From Fischerella muscicola SAG 1427-1 = PCC 73103 (GTDB taxonomy: Bacteria; Cyanobacteriota; Cyanobacteriia; Cyanobacteriales; Nostocaceae), in NCBI RefSeq assembly GCF_000317245.1, contig NZ_AJLJ01000058.1:1-64000 (forward strand): DNA of 64,000 bases. The letters are read 5' to 3'. Position numbers and translations under genes: made by a program. Position 1 is the first letter of the stretch; the number at the start of each line of letters is the position of its first letter. The notes below the pieces were generated by a model. The model worked only from the letters and a program-made list of their open reading frames with translations, had not been told where the DNA came from and made no database searches. Below, piece after piece: positions 9,860-19,065 of this stretch.

Positions 9860-10834
9860 CTAAATTGAAGCTTTTTCTAGCGATGATTTTTGACGAACTA
9901 GAAAGCCTATACTCTTTACTATAAGTCTAAACAGAAAGTACACCCGCTCTTGGAGATTGTAAAAAGGGTAGTTCGCTATTATACCACAAATTCCTAGCAT
10001 TTCCCGTGCATTCCATTTGCCTTGCCAGTAATAAATAGTACGTCGATAGTCAAGATTCCGCATCAAATTTACTCTGGCAGGATAATTTATCCGCTCTAAA
10101 AAGGCATTTACTCCTTGGTTAGTTGTCTCCATCGCAGCTTGCCATCTCGCGTGGTCTTCGTTGGTGAATGTCTGAGTTAGCTTACTTGCGTGATAATTTT
10201 TACCATGTAAGCGATAACTACCCAATACTTCTTTCAGGTATTCAATATGACCTAAAAAGGCAGTGCAATAGATCAGACATCCATCAGCCCATAGCCGCCA
10301 AGTTTTTGTATCAATTGGCATGACTTTTGTTAAGGCACTGCGGCGGTAAGCTAAAGCAGAAGTGGGAGGATAACACCAAGAATTTCCAGTATCTAGAATC
10401 AATTTTGCTAATTCTATGTTGGGAACTCGCCCACGTGTATAATTTTTGTCTAATAGTTTATCTTCGGCATCAATACTTTCTAATAAATGCATGACACCGA
10501 CTGTATTTGAGTCTTGGAATACCTCAACAAGGCGTTGTAATTTATTGGGCTTCCAAACATCATCAGCATCCAAAAAGGCTATGATGTCACCACTGGCTGC
10601 GGCAAATCCAGTGTTAAATGCAGCACCTTGTCCTTGATTGACTTGAAAAATACCTTTGACTCGATCTGGCGATCGCTCTTGGTATTGGTTAATGACATCA
10701 CGACTGTTGTCTTGAGAACCGTCATCGACAACAATGATTTCAAAGTTTTTGTAAGTCTGTGCCAAAACTGATTCTATTGCCGCAGGTAGATAGCGAGCAT
10801 AGTTATAGTTAGAAATAATTACAGAGACTAACAT
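9860..10834 (-). CDS. Glycosyltransferase family 2
   Basis: A 324-aa GT2 enzyme starting MLVSVIISNYNYARYL, with the canonical IIVVDDGSQDNS loop at about residues 33-44 and IAFLDADDVWKPNKL around residues 85-99 (DxD). These are the cleanest GT2 motifs in the island. The C-terminal third has hydrophobic helices. It is the first glycosyltransferase after the ABC exporter and starts with ATG. Confidence 0.92.
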   Translation of the reverse strand: MLVSVIISNYNYARYLPAAIESVLAQTYKNFEIIVVDDGSQDNSRDVINQYQERSPDRVKGIFQVNQGQGAAFNTGFAAASGDIIAFLDADDVWKPNKLQRLVEVFQDSNTVGVMHLLESIDAEDKLLDKNYTRGRVPNIELAKLILDTGNSWCYPPTSALAYRRSALTKVMPIDTKTWRLWADGCLIYCTAFLGHIEYLKEVLGSYRLHGKNYHASKLTQTFTNEDHARWQAAMETTNQGVNAFLERINYPARVNLMRNLDYRRTIYYWQGKWNAREMLGICGIIANYPFYNLQERVYFLFRLIVKSIGFLVRQKSSLEKASI

Positions 10835-10974
10835 TTTGGTTGTATAAATTTGAGAGTAGAGGGTTTATAAATTGGTTAGATTACCGCAACCTTTTCAGCA
10901 AGATTGCGGCTGATTTTAAAGAATCAACACTTAGTTTAGATTTCAAGCCTCATATATAATGAGGCAAATCAAAA

Positions 10975-12822
10975 CTAACTAGTAGAAGTTCCCTGATTAG
11001 ATTCGTACTGCGCCTGATGATATTTCCAAAGTTTGCCACGTTGTTCTAGCAAATCTTGATAATTGCCTTGTTCTACAACACGACCGTGTTCTAGCACAAC
11101 GACTTTATCTGCTTTGGCGATAGTAGAAAGACGGTGAGCGATCGCAATCACTGTTCGACCAACGGAAAGTTTTTCTAGAGATTCCTGAATCAACTTTTCT
11201 GTAACAGAATCCAAAGCACTTGTGGCTTCATCCAAGATGAGAATTTGGGGATTGCGTAACAAGGCTCTAGCAATAGCAATTCGTTGTCTTTGTCCTCCAG
11301 ATAACCGTACACCGCGATCGCCTAATACTGTATCAAAACCTTCGGGCATTTCTTCAATAAATTCAAGTGCATTTGCTAAACGTGCAGCTTCTCGAATTTC
11401 TGCTTGAGTTACCCCTGGTGTCCCGTAGGCAATATTGTTAATAATAGAGGTATTAAAAATAAATGTATCTTGACTAACTACGGCCATTTTTCGCCGCCAA
11501 GAATCAATCTCAAATTCCCGGACATCAACTCCATCTACCAAAACCTTTCCTTCTGTAGGATCGTGGAAGCGGGGGATCAAATCAGCCAGGGTTGATTTTC
11601 CAGCACCCGTAGATCCAACCAGTGCTGTCATTTTGCCTTTCTCTATAGAAAGAGTGACGTTGTGCAAAACTAAACTTTCGCGATCGTAGCCAAAATCTAC
11701 AGAGACTACATCAATTGCCCTTTGTAACTCTCGAAACTCAATTTTGCCATTTTGAAAGTAAACTTTATCATCAGGTTTCAGTAAATTTTGAATATTATCT
11801 ATTGCTCCCCCTTGACTACTAATAAATGCTGTTGTGCCATTCAGATCCTGAATAATCGGGATAATCCGAAACAGCACAAAGAAGAAAGTCAATAATTCGC
11901 CAATTTGCATGAAGCTACTAGTAGTGACAAAAATAATCATGCCTATCATGATCATTGTCGATGAAGCTTCCGCAGCAGGTTTCGGAATATTAGAAATTAA
12001 AAAGTTTCTTTTCCATGCTTGGACGACGTTTTCACTGGCCTGATAAAATCTTTTCCGTTCAAAGTCTTGAGTCGAAGATGCCTGGACTGTGCGGATACCG
12101 TTGAGAAATTCTAAAGCTATTGAAGTAAATTTTCCATTAGCAATAGAAATGCCAAAACTAATTTCTCTAATTCGTTTATTTAGTGTGGAAATACCAACAG
12201 CTACAAGACTAAATAATAAAAAAGAAACAACTGTTAGCTGCCATGATAAGACAAACAGTGATATAGAATAAATAAGTAGAGTTAAAGTTCTGGTGGTTAG
12301 AAAAGCTAAACCTCCAAAGATTTGTCTGACCCTTAAAATTTCAGTGGTGAGAACATCAATTAATTCACCAGATCGTTTTTTGGCAAAATAAACTAAGCTT
12401 TGAGCTTGTAACTGCTCAAAAATGCGTTTAGAGAGACCATCTGCCAAATGAACTTCACAAAACTGATTAAAAATCTGAGCAGTATAGCTAAGAGATATAC
12501 GTATAAAAGTCGTGCAGATAATGAGAGCAGAGATTCTGTATAATCGTTCAGTAGCAGAGGTGTTGACCCCTAAAATCGAGACATCAAACCATTGAATACC
12601 TGTTCTTACAGGCTCGGCATCTGGGCTTGTTAAACTTTGTAAAAAAGCCAGTAAAAAGCCTAAACCGAAACCCTCAAAAGTTGCTGCTAAAAACGAAAAT
12701 ACCAAAGCAGCAATTACCAGCCGTCGAAAGTTCTTAAACTCTCTTAAGATGAAGCTGTTGTTTTTCCAAAAACTAGTAGCTTGCAGTAATCTACGGGTAA
12801 GTAGAGATATTTTTCGGGGCAT
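10975..12822 (-). CDS. hepA: ABC exporter for heterocyst polysaccharide (HepA-like)
   Basis: A 615-aa half-size ABC exporter with membrane and ATPase domains fused (type I exporter, MsbA/HlyB architecture). About six membrane segments fall within residues 35-330. The ATPase domain has Walker A GSTGAGKST near residue 403, the signature LSGGQRQR near 507 and Walker B with ILILDEATSALD near 526-537; all catalytic residues are intact. Size and position next to a sugar-transferase gene and a block of glycosyltransferases match HepA, needed to deposit the heterocyst envelope polysaccharide layer in Anabaena. The cargo is inferred from context. It starts with ATG. Confidence 0.82.
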   Translation of the reverse strand: MPRKISLLTRRLLQATSFWKNNSFILREFKNFRRLVIAALVFSFLAATFEGFGLGFLLAFLQSLTSPDAEPVRTGIQWFDVSILGVNTSATERLYRISALIICTTFIRISLSYTAQIFNQFCEVHLADGLSKRIFEQLQAQSLVYFAKKRSGELIDVLTTEILRVRQIFGGLAFLTTRTLTLLIYSISLFVLSWQLTVVSFLLFSLVAVGISTLNKRIREISFGISIANGKFTSIALEFLNGIRTVQASSTQDFERKRFYQASENVVQAWKRNFLISNIPKPAAEASSTMIMIGMIIFVTTSSFMQIGELLTFFFVLFRIIPIIQDLNGTTAFISSQGGAIDNIQNLLKPDDKVYFQNGKIEFRELQRAIDVVSVDFGYDRESLVLHNVTLSIEKGKMTALVGSTGAGKSTLADLIPRFHDPTEGKVLVDGVDVREFEIDSWRRKMAVVSQDTFIFNTSIINNIAYGTPGVTQAEIREAARLANALEFIEEMPEGFDTVLGDRGVRLSGGQRQRIAIARALLRNPQILILDEATSALDSVTEKLIQESLEKLSVGRTVIAIAHRLSTIAKADKVVVLEHGRVVEQGNYQDLLEQRGKLWKYHQAQYESNQGTSTS

Positions 12823-12992
12823 AGTTATTTTCTATACAACTTCTGGAGTATTAGCAAGATATCATAAAGCAAGTATCAAGCAAATTGAGTATAAAAAGCA
12901 GGGTTATATGATAGCTTTCATAAAACCGTAGGGCTAGAGAACCCAGCGACTTCAGTCCTGGATTGTTAACCCTTTTATCATATGTAGTAATG

Positions 12993-13014
12993 AGTAGGAT
13001 GTTTACATCCTACT
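12993..13014. repeat. Hairpin AGTAGGATGT / ACATCCTACT
   Basis: A perfect 10-bp inverted repeat with a TT loop lies in the hepC-hepA gap, just beyond the hepC stop. No strong T-run follows on either strand. It may attenuate read-through or be one of the dispersed hairpins of this genome. Confidence 0.5.
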
Positions 13015-13041
13015 CTACATAGACCAGCAAATATGTGAATA

Positions 13042-13791
13042 TTACATCTCGAAGCTATTTGCCGAATCCAGAATCAACTGATTAGACTCTGCTCCTTCTA
13101 CCTGCCATGAACCCACAACTCCAGGTAGTTGATTTAGCTGTTGTTGTTCTCTAGCGCTTAACTCCACTGCTTCTGCCAATGTCCAGCAACGGGGTCCTGA
13201 TAAGCTCATTTCACCTCGCACTACATTTAGTAACAATGGCAGATTGTGCAATCCTGTTTTTCTACTCACTGGCGTGGCACGAAACTTAAATCCCCGAAAT
13301 AACTTGCCCCGTTCGCCAACATGCCATTCCCTCTGTAAAACAGATTCGGAGGAAGATAAACGCATTGACAATGCTAATACAAATGCGAGTGGACTTGTGA
13401 CTACCAACAACAATAAGGCTACAATCCAATCGAACACTGCTCTTAATACTTTCAATAAAGTACCTTCTGGTGTATGGTACTTTTTGCTGGAGTTTAAACG
13501 TAAGTATATAGGCTTTGATGCTTGTTCACAGGCATTAGCCCAAAAATTTAGCTTTGCTTCGCCTAGTTTTGGATCGATACGAACTAACTTCACTGAAGAA
13601 CGTTTCAAGCACTCTGCTAATGATTGCTCATTATCTAATACAGGCAGATAGGGTTGCTTTACTTTCCCTAGAGGCTTGACTAACAACTGATCCCGCCGCC
13701 ACACAAGTGTGCAGTATGGGTAGCGATCGCCTTTGTGTTGGTGAGTTACAGTGTAGCTGTTGTCTAGTGTTGAGATTATTGAAGTAGTCAT
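13042..13791 (-). CDS. hepC: Sugar transferase, HepC-like, degenerate active site
   Basis: A 249-aa protein of the bacterial sugar-transferase (WcaJ/PglC phosphoglycosyl transferase) family, which starts a repeat unit by putting a sugar phosphate on undecaprenyl phosphate. Visible are a hydrophobic re-entrant segment (residues ~119-143), a KFR motif at 169-171 and NVVRGEMSLSGPR near 189-201. The normally invariant LDELPQ motif reads LHNLPL, so the catalytic Asp-Glu pair is His-Asn. The loop between KFR and this motif is also much shorter than usual. About 115 N-terminal residues belong to no domain I recognise. I use ATG 13791; the longer frame starts with TTG at 13836. The name follows gene order next to hepA. 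Confidence 0.75.
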   Translation of the reverse strand: MTTSIISTLDNSYTVTHQHKGDRYPYCTLVWRRDQLLVKPLGKVKQPYLPVLDNEQSLAECLKRSSVKLVRIDPKLGEAKLNFWANACEQASKPIYLRLNSSKKYHTPEGTLLKVLRAVFDWIVALLLLVVTSPLAFVLALSMRLSSSESVLQREWHVGERGKLFRGFKFRATPVSRKTGLHNLPLLLNVVRGEMSLSGPRCWTLAEAVELSAREQQQLNQLPGVVGSWQVEGAESNQLILDSANSFEM

Positions 13792-13836
13792 ATGTTTTAT
13801 ATTTATAAGTATGGTAGATTCCTGACCTGATATCAA

Positions 13837-14595
13837 AGGCTTTTATACCAAAGAACCTGATCTGCTTTATTTGTTTGGAACCAAGTCAGAGGGCAATTTT
13901 AGTGAACAAGAACAATTGATATTTTTTCGTATATGTATCTACACATCTTGTTTCTTAAATTCCTGTTTTAGGAGAGTGATATTTATAATAACTTTAGAGA
14001 TATTTGTTATTGTTTAGATATTTCTAAAAGCTTAGATTTTTTATTTTGGTATTTTTTTCATTTTGTACTTTGAATTTTTGAGTTAATGTGCTTCAATATC
14101 TAGGATATAAGACTCAGTAAAAATAGCGGTCGTTAAAATAAATTCTTTATTCACTCTTTAAGGAGCTTGGGTTTTCCACAAAAAAATATTAAGTTCCTAT
14201 GAATTTCCTCTGCTGTCACACCTAAAAATGGTTTTTGGTTTACATATATTGGGAAATTCACAAAAATTTAATGATCAAGAGCAAATCTAATTTCAGCTAA
14301 AGAAAGTATGATTTCTTTAGCTTGAACCAAAGACTCGTTTAGACTTTTGGCTTCGGAAAAAAAGGTTTTAGGGACATCGGTGTGTGAGGTGTAGGTAAAA
14401 AAATCAGGGGTATTTAAGGATTTGAATTTTAAAAAACTCTATTTTTCTCTTACACCACTCCGCGGGAAGCAAAAAATCGCATCTACACCCTCGTAACCCT
14501 CTGGTGAATGGACTAACTCAACTGTATTGCATAAAAAATTTAGCGCTAATCCCATGGAAAAGCGCTAACTATTACCTTTTTCTTATCTAACTGGT
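13837..14595. other. Long intergenic region upstream of hepC
   Basis: A gap of about 760 bp between the wzc-like gene and hepC, with no credible gene. It is AT-rich and holds one perfect 11-bp hairpin (AGCTAAAGAAA / TTTCTTTAGCT, 14295-14322) without a T-run. A short C-rich block with GCGGGAAGC resembles dispersed repeats. The length suggests a separate, regulated promoter for hepC-hepA, but I cannot assign -10/-35 boxes. Confidence 0.5.
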
Positions 14596-16824
14596 TTATT
14601 CTTCTATTGCTCTTTGCAATGCTAGTGAGTGTTGTTTCGCATAAGGTACATAAGTACTACCAGAATCTGATACTCCATTTGCCACAACACCAATTAGATT
14701 TAATCTACTGAGCATAGCTGTAGCTTGTGCCAGTTGAGTTCTTGTCACTCTACCAATGCTAGCTACCATGATCACACTTCGACAAGCTGAAGCTGTGAGC
14801 AGGGCATCAACTAAGCCGAGAACTGGAGGAGCATCTACAATTACCAAATCATAATTCTCCTCAAAGGCAGCCATCAATTCTTCCATACGGGGGGAACTCA
14901 ACAAATTAGCTGGGTCGGCTGGTGCGGGGCCCGCAGTCAAAATATCTATGTAGGATGAGCCTGCCGAAGAAATACTCATCTGATTAGGTAGAGTAGACTC
15001 ACTGACCAATAAAGTAGAAAGTCCTTGTTCGTTGGGAAGATTGAGTTGTTTGTGCAGGTTGGGAGAGCGCAGATTAGCATCAATGAGCAACACTCGTTTG
15101 TGTAAACGAGCAGCACTCATTGCTAAACCCAAAGCCAAACCTGACTTACCTTCATCAGGTAATGCTGAAGTTACCATCAAAGATTTGAAGGTGGAAACTG
15201 AATTTAAAAGTTCAATATTCTTATAAATCAGATCCAGTGATTCCCAACGTGGAGGAGATTGCAGAACTTGAATTGTCCAAGGCGCAAGCACCTCTGGCTT
15301 ACCAAAGGGTAATTTGAAGACTGACTCTCTGGTTTTAGCAGGTGGTAACTTGGGAGTGGTTCCCAATACAGGTAAAGAAGTCTGCCTTTCTAATTCAGCT
15401 GTCGTATGAACAGAATCATCAGATGCGTCACGAATAAAAGCAGCAACACCTCCTAACATCAGTCCAACAACTGCACCCAGCATCAGATTTTGCTTAAGGT
15501 CGGGACCCATAAAAATACCCTTACGAGGTGGTTCCACTACCTCCCAGTTAAATCCTCCTTTGTCAAGTTCCTGCTGTAACTGTTGTTGTGCTTTTAGCAG
15601 TTCTTGCAATCTTTCACGACCAAGTTGGATTTGTGGTTGTAAGCGACTATACTCAGCTAACTTGGCGGGGAAACTTTTAAGCTCATCGCGTACTTGTTGT
15701 TCTTTGGTGGCTAAACTTTGATCGCGAGCTGCCAAAGCTAGCAAATTTGTTTGTGTCTCTACTAACTGACCAGCAAGAGTTAGATCAATTTCGCTTTTCT
15801 GTCCTTGGTTGAGGAGATTACCTGCTGAGGCGTTGACATTATTCTGTTGTCCTCCCAGAGTATTTCCTGCTTCTTGTTGCAATAACTCTTTCTGCTTTTG
15901 GAGTTGTTCTACTAACTTAATCACACTGGGGGCTTGATCGGTGAAGCGCAAGCGTTCCTGCGCTAAAGCCAATTGCGTTTTTTGAATTTCGTTGAGTAGT
16001 GCTTGGTAACGGGTAGACTGACTCAGACGTGCTTCTACAAGAGCATTCTGTGGATTACTCTGCAACTGTTGTTGCAAAGATGCGTAACGAGCTCTAGCTT
16101 CTTCATATTGAGCCCGAGTTGTGCGTCGATCTTGGAGAATAGCGTTTAAATTCTCTTCCAGAGATTCTGCTTGTGCTTCTGGGTCAATTAAATTTTGATT
16201 TCTGCGAAAGCGCTGCAAGTTTGCTTCTGCTTTATTTACTTCTTCTACAGTATCTCTTAACTGTTGCTGAACGACTCTTAGACCTTTTCTTAAACGCTCG
16301 GCTTGTTGTTGTCTGTTATATTCCAAATATACTTGTCTGATTGCATTGAGAACTCTTTCTGTTTTATCTGGATCTATATCGGTATAATCCGCTTGAAAAA
16401 TATTGGTAGCAAGATTGTCTTCTTTTGTTCTTAATTGATTTAATACCAAAGCTCTCTGAATTTGGTCAGCTGTTATATCTGGGTACTCAGGCTTGAGTTT
16501 ATCAACTGCTTTTTGAATAAGCACCGAACTCTGCATAATATTAAGCTGAGTAGCAGTATCAACTACAACATTAGAGTCAGTAAAATTACTTCCCGTTGTT
16601 GCTCCTTGTGTATTTTGTTTGTAGTTAGGTTCTACTAACAGCTGCATTGAACTTTTGTATGTTGGTGGTGTTCTTTTCGTGATCAAAGCTGCACCAGAAA
16701 TGCAAGTAACAAATACTACTAAAAACCAAGGAAGTCTGCGGATGAGAACTGCAAAAATTTGCCCATAACCCGGCTCTGTTTCATTAACTGGATTTACATG
16801 GGGACTCAGACTGGATTGAATCAC
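14596..16824 (-). CDS. Wzc-like polysaccharide co-polymerase / tyrosine autokinase
   Basis: A 742-aa inner-membrane protein. It has a Wzz chain-length domain with a first membrane segment near residues 33-52, a long coiled coil (about 190-420), a second membrane segment near 450-470 and a C-terminal BY-kinase domain. The kinase has Walker A PDEGKSG (about 555), A' VLLIDANLRSP and Walker B LVIVDAPPV (about 660). BY-kinases control chain length and export through cycles of tyrosine phosphorylation. The C-terminus lacks a Tyr-rich cluster; only two Tyr (TYVPY) lie near the end. The start is GTG with GAGGAA eight bases upstream. It ends about 800 bp before hepC. Confidence 0.9.
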   Translation of the reverse strand: MIQSSLSPHVNPVNETEPGYGQIFAVLIRRLPWFLVVFVTCISGAALITKRTPPTYKSSMQLLVEPNYKQNTQGATTGSNFTDSNVVVDTATQLNIMQSSVLIQKAVDKLKPEYPDITADQIQRALVLNQLRTKEDNLATNIFQADYTDIDPDKTERVLNAIRQVYLEYNRQQQAERLRKGLRVVQQQLRDTVEEVNKAEANLQRFRRNQNLIDPEAQAESLEENLNAILQDRRTTRAQYEEARARYASLQQQLQSNPQNALVEARLSQSTRYQALLNEIQKTQLALAQERLRFTDQAPSVIKLVEQLQKQKELLQQEAGNTLGGQQNNVNASAGNLLNQGQKSEIDLTLAGQLVETQTNLLALAARDQSLATKEQQVRDELKSFPAKLAEYSRLQPQIQLGRERLQELLKAQQQLQQELDKGGFNWEVVEPPRKGIFMGPDLKQNLMLGAVVGLMLGGVAAFIRDASDDSVHTTAELERQTSLPVLGTTPKLPPAKTRESVFKLPFGKPEVLAPWTIQVLQSPPRWESLDLIYKNIELLNSVSTFKSLMVTSALPDEGKSGLALGLAMSAARLHKRVLLIDANLRSPNLHKQLNLPNEQGLSTLLVSESTLPNQMSISSAGSSYIDILTAGPAPADPANLLSSPRMEELMAAFEENYDLVIVDAPPVLGLVDALLTASACRSVIMVASIGRVTRTQLAQATAMLSRLNLIGVVANGVSDSGSTYVPYAKQHSLALQRAIEE

Positions 16825-16848
16825 GTTTACTATTCCTCAGCTAACAAG

Positions 16849-17949
16849 TCAAACTAGTGAACTGTTTAAATTACAAGCTTGATCAACAACTTGCTCAACT
16901 TTACTAAAGAAAGCTTCTTCTGAAAAGTTTGCCACGGCATGATTACGGATATCTTCGTAATCCCAATGAATTTCCTTGGCTTCTAGTAGAGCTGCTTGAA
17001 GAGATTCAGGTGTTTGCCTCTTAAAAAACACTCCAGTTTTACCGGGTATTTGAGTATCCAAGACTCCACCTGCCCCATAGGCGATTACTGGTGTTCCACT
17101 AGCATTAGCCTCTACTGGAACTAATCCGTAGTCTTCTAGAGCCGCTACTATGATAGACTTAGCTTTAGCGAATAATTGCGTACGTTGGCTATCTGTGACG
17201 TGTCCTAAAAACTCTATATTGCTAAGAGCTTTTGATTGTAATCGTTCTCGCTCTGGACCATTCCCTGATATTAATAATCGCCATCCCAGCCAATTAAAAG
17301 CTTCCACTATTATATCAAGACGTTTGTAGCTAATCATCCGAGCCGAGGCTAGATAATAATCTTCTTTAGATTTTGTGAAAACAAACTTACTAGTATCAAT
17401 AGGGTAATTAATAACAATAGCTTTTTTACCGTAAGTAGTTTGAATACGACGAGCTACAACGCTGGAATTTGCTATATAAAGGTCTGGTTCTTGTGCATAT
17501 GCAAGATCTACCTTTCTCATTACTTGAAAAACTTGCTCGATTAAAGGAGCAAAATATCTATAATCACCGTACTCCCGTAAATATGTTTCTGTATCCCATA
17601 AAAAACGAGTAATGTTATGACAAAAGCAAATATGCTTGGCTGAAGGGTTTTTCCGTACTGCTTTAGCGAAGCTGGTGCTACTGCTAATAATCAAATCATA
17701 TTCCTGTAAGTCTAAAGCACGAAAGGCTGGAAAATAAAAAGGGGCCATAAGGCGAAAATATTTTGCAGCGCCAGGAACATTTTGCAAAAAAGTTGTGTTG
17801 ACAATCCGTTCACCCAAGTCGATTGTTTGCTGGGGATCATACAAAGAGGTGTATATATCTGCTTGGGGGTAGCGTTTACAAAGCAATTCAAAGACTCTTT
17901 CGGCGCCGCCTCGCTGGGTTAAGTAATCATGTACTAAAGCTACTTTCAT
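16849..17949 (-). CDS. Glycosyltransferase family 4 (WbaZ-like)
   Basis: A 366-aa GT4 enzyme with the N-terminal signature MKVALVHDYLTQRGGAERV, typical of bacterial mannosyl- or rhamnosyl-type transferases. ISGNGPERERL (UDP/GDP-binding loop) and ALEDYGLVPVEANASGTPVIAYG (EX7E motif) lie in the C-terminal half. It starts with ATG, and its stop is 25 bp before the Wzc-like gene, so the two are probably co-transcribed. The donor sugar cannot be deduced. Confidence 0.9.
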   Translation of the reverse strand: MKVALVHDYLTQRGGAERVFELLCKRYPQADIYTSLYDPQQTIDLGERIVNTTFLQNVPGAAKYFRLMAPFYFPAFRALDLQEYDLIISSSTSFAKAVRKNPSAKHICFCHNITRFLWDTETYLREYGDYRYFAPLIEQVFQVMRKVDLAYAQEPDLYIANSSVVARRIQTTYGKKAIVINYPIDTSKFVFTKSKEDYYLASARMISYKRLDIIVEAFNWLGWRLLISGNGPERERLQSKALSNIEFLGHVTDSQRTQLFAKAKSIIVAALEDYGLVPVEANASGTPVIAYGAGGVLDTQIPGKTGVFFKRQTPESLQAALLEAKEIHWDYEDIRNHAVANFSEEAFFSKVEQVVDQACNLNSSLV

Positions 17950-18974
17950 ATTTTTTGTAAATTAACTCTATACAACGGCAGTAATCAAAAAATTAATTAT
18001 TAACACCATACTCACGCTTTGTTATTTATAGACACGTCGTAAATACAATCTGTAGACAGGAAAATCCTGAAATATTTTTTAATTTTTAAAAAACTTCTCT
18101 GTAAATTCCGGTTTTTGTAAAATTATGATGAAGTGTTGCATAATTAACAAACAAGAGGCTATGGGTTTGTTAATGGCTTTGTATTACTTAATCACTGAAT
18201 CTCAAAAATCTATCCATCGTACTTGTTTACTAGATAAAGATATATGATGGTTTTTACCTGTATTGTTACCTATTGAGCAATTCGAGAAATTTTGCGATAA
18301 GTCTATTGCTAATTTGTCAAGTAACCTGAGTAGTAATTTGTTAATACTTGGCATCAGTGATTGATTGATTGGTGTTTTTAGCATTTTTAAAGCCCTCATA
18401 TCAAAATTTTCCTTGAAATTAGAGAAAAAGTTTAGTACTATATGATCTTGTTTACGAAAACTTTAATCTTTGAGAGTAAGTAATTACGAGATACCCCAAT
18501 TTACACTATCTTGGATAGCGTATTCACTAAGGATACATGCGTTTATTATAAATTTTTATTATTTTTGCAGATATTTCATTAAACTGTTGATTTCAGAAAT
18601 CTCATCAAGCACTTGAGAAGTATTAAACTTTTTAAATGTTAAATGCTTGGAAACAGTGCGATCGCAAAGCGGCAAATGAGATCAATGCTTTTCTCTTGAA
18701 CCGAAGCGTAGGATAAATCCAAACATGTTCACTACTTTTGGTCAAAATAGTGATATCTGGCTAAATCCACAAAATTTACGTTTTGAGTATCAGTATTCTT
18801 TGGTAGTGTTATTTTAGGACAGTAATGTCTAAATTGATACTTAACTCTGAATCGTGTAGGGATTTTAATTATACTACTTCTTTGATTCAGAATACGAGTA
18901 TAGAAAACAACTAGTTATATTCATTCTGAGCGATTCTGTTATGGTAAATTAATTTTTTGAAAATGCAAAAGACA
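17950..18974. other. Long AT-rich intergenic region
   Basis: About 1 kb separates the SAF oxidoreductase gene from the GT4/Wzc pair. A single HIP1 site lies near 18660. A weak 65-codon frame on the minus strand (18202-18399) has no convincing homology. This is probably a promoter region for the GT4-Wzc pair. Confidence 0.45.
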
Positions 18975-19017
18975 AAGGAGAAAGGGATAAATATCTATCG
19001 CTTTCCCTTTCTCCCTT
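18975..19017 (-). terminator. Probable terminator of the SAF oxidoreductase gene
   Basis: Arms AAGGAGAAAGGGA and TCCCTTTCTCCCTT pair almost perfectly around a 16-base loop. On the minus strand the stem is followed by a T-rich tract, and it begins about 50 bp beyond the gene's stop. Confidence 0.55.
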
Positions 19018-19065
19018 AGTCGAAAAGTATTGTTGCTACCCCTATTAAGCTAGGCATTGACCTCA

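Noticed and set aside
18202..18399. Minus-strand frame of 65 aa in the gap upstream of the GT4 gene
   Set aside because: Weak ribosome site, no recognisable domain and located in AT-rich intergenic DNA; probably chance.
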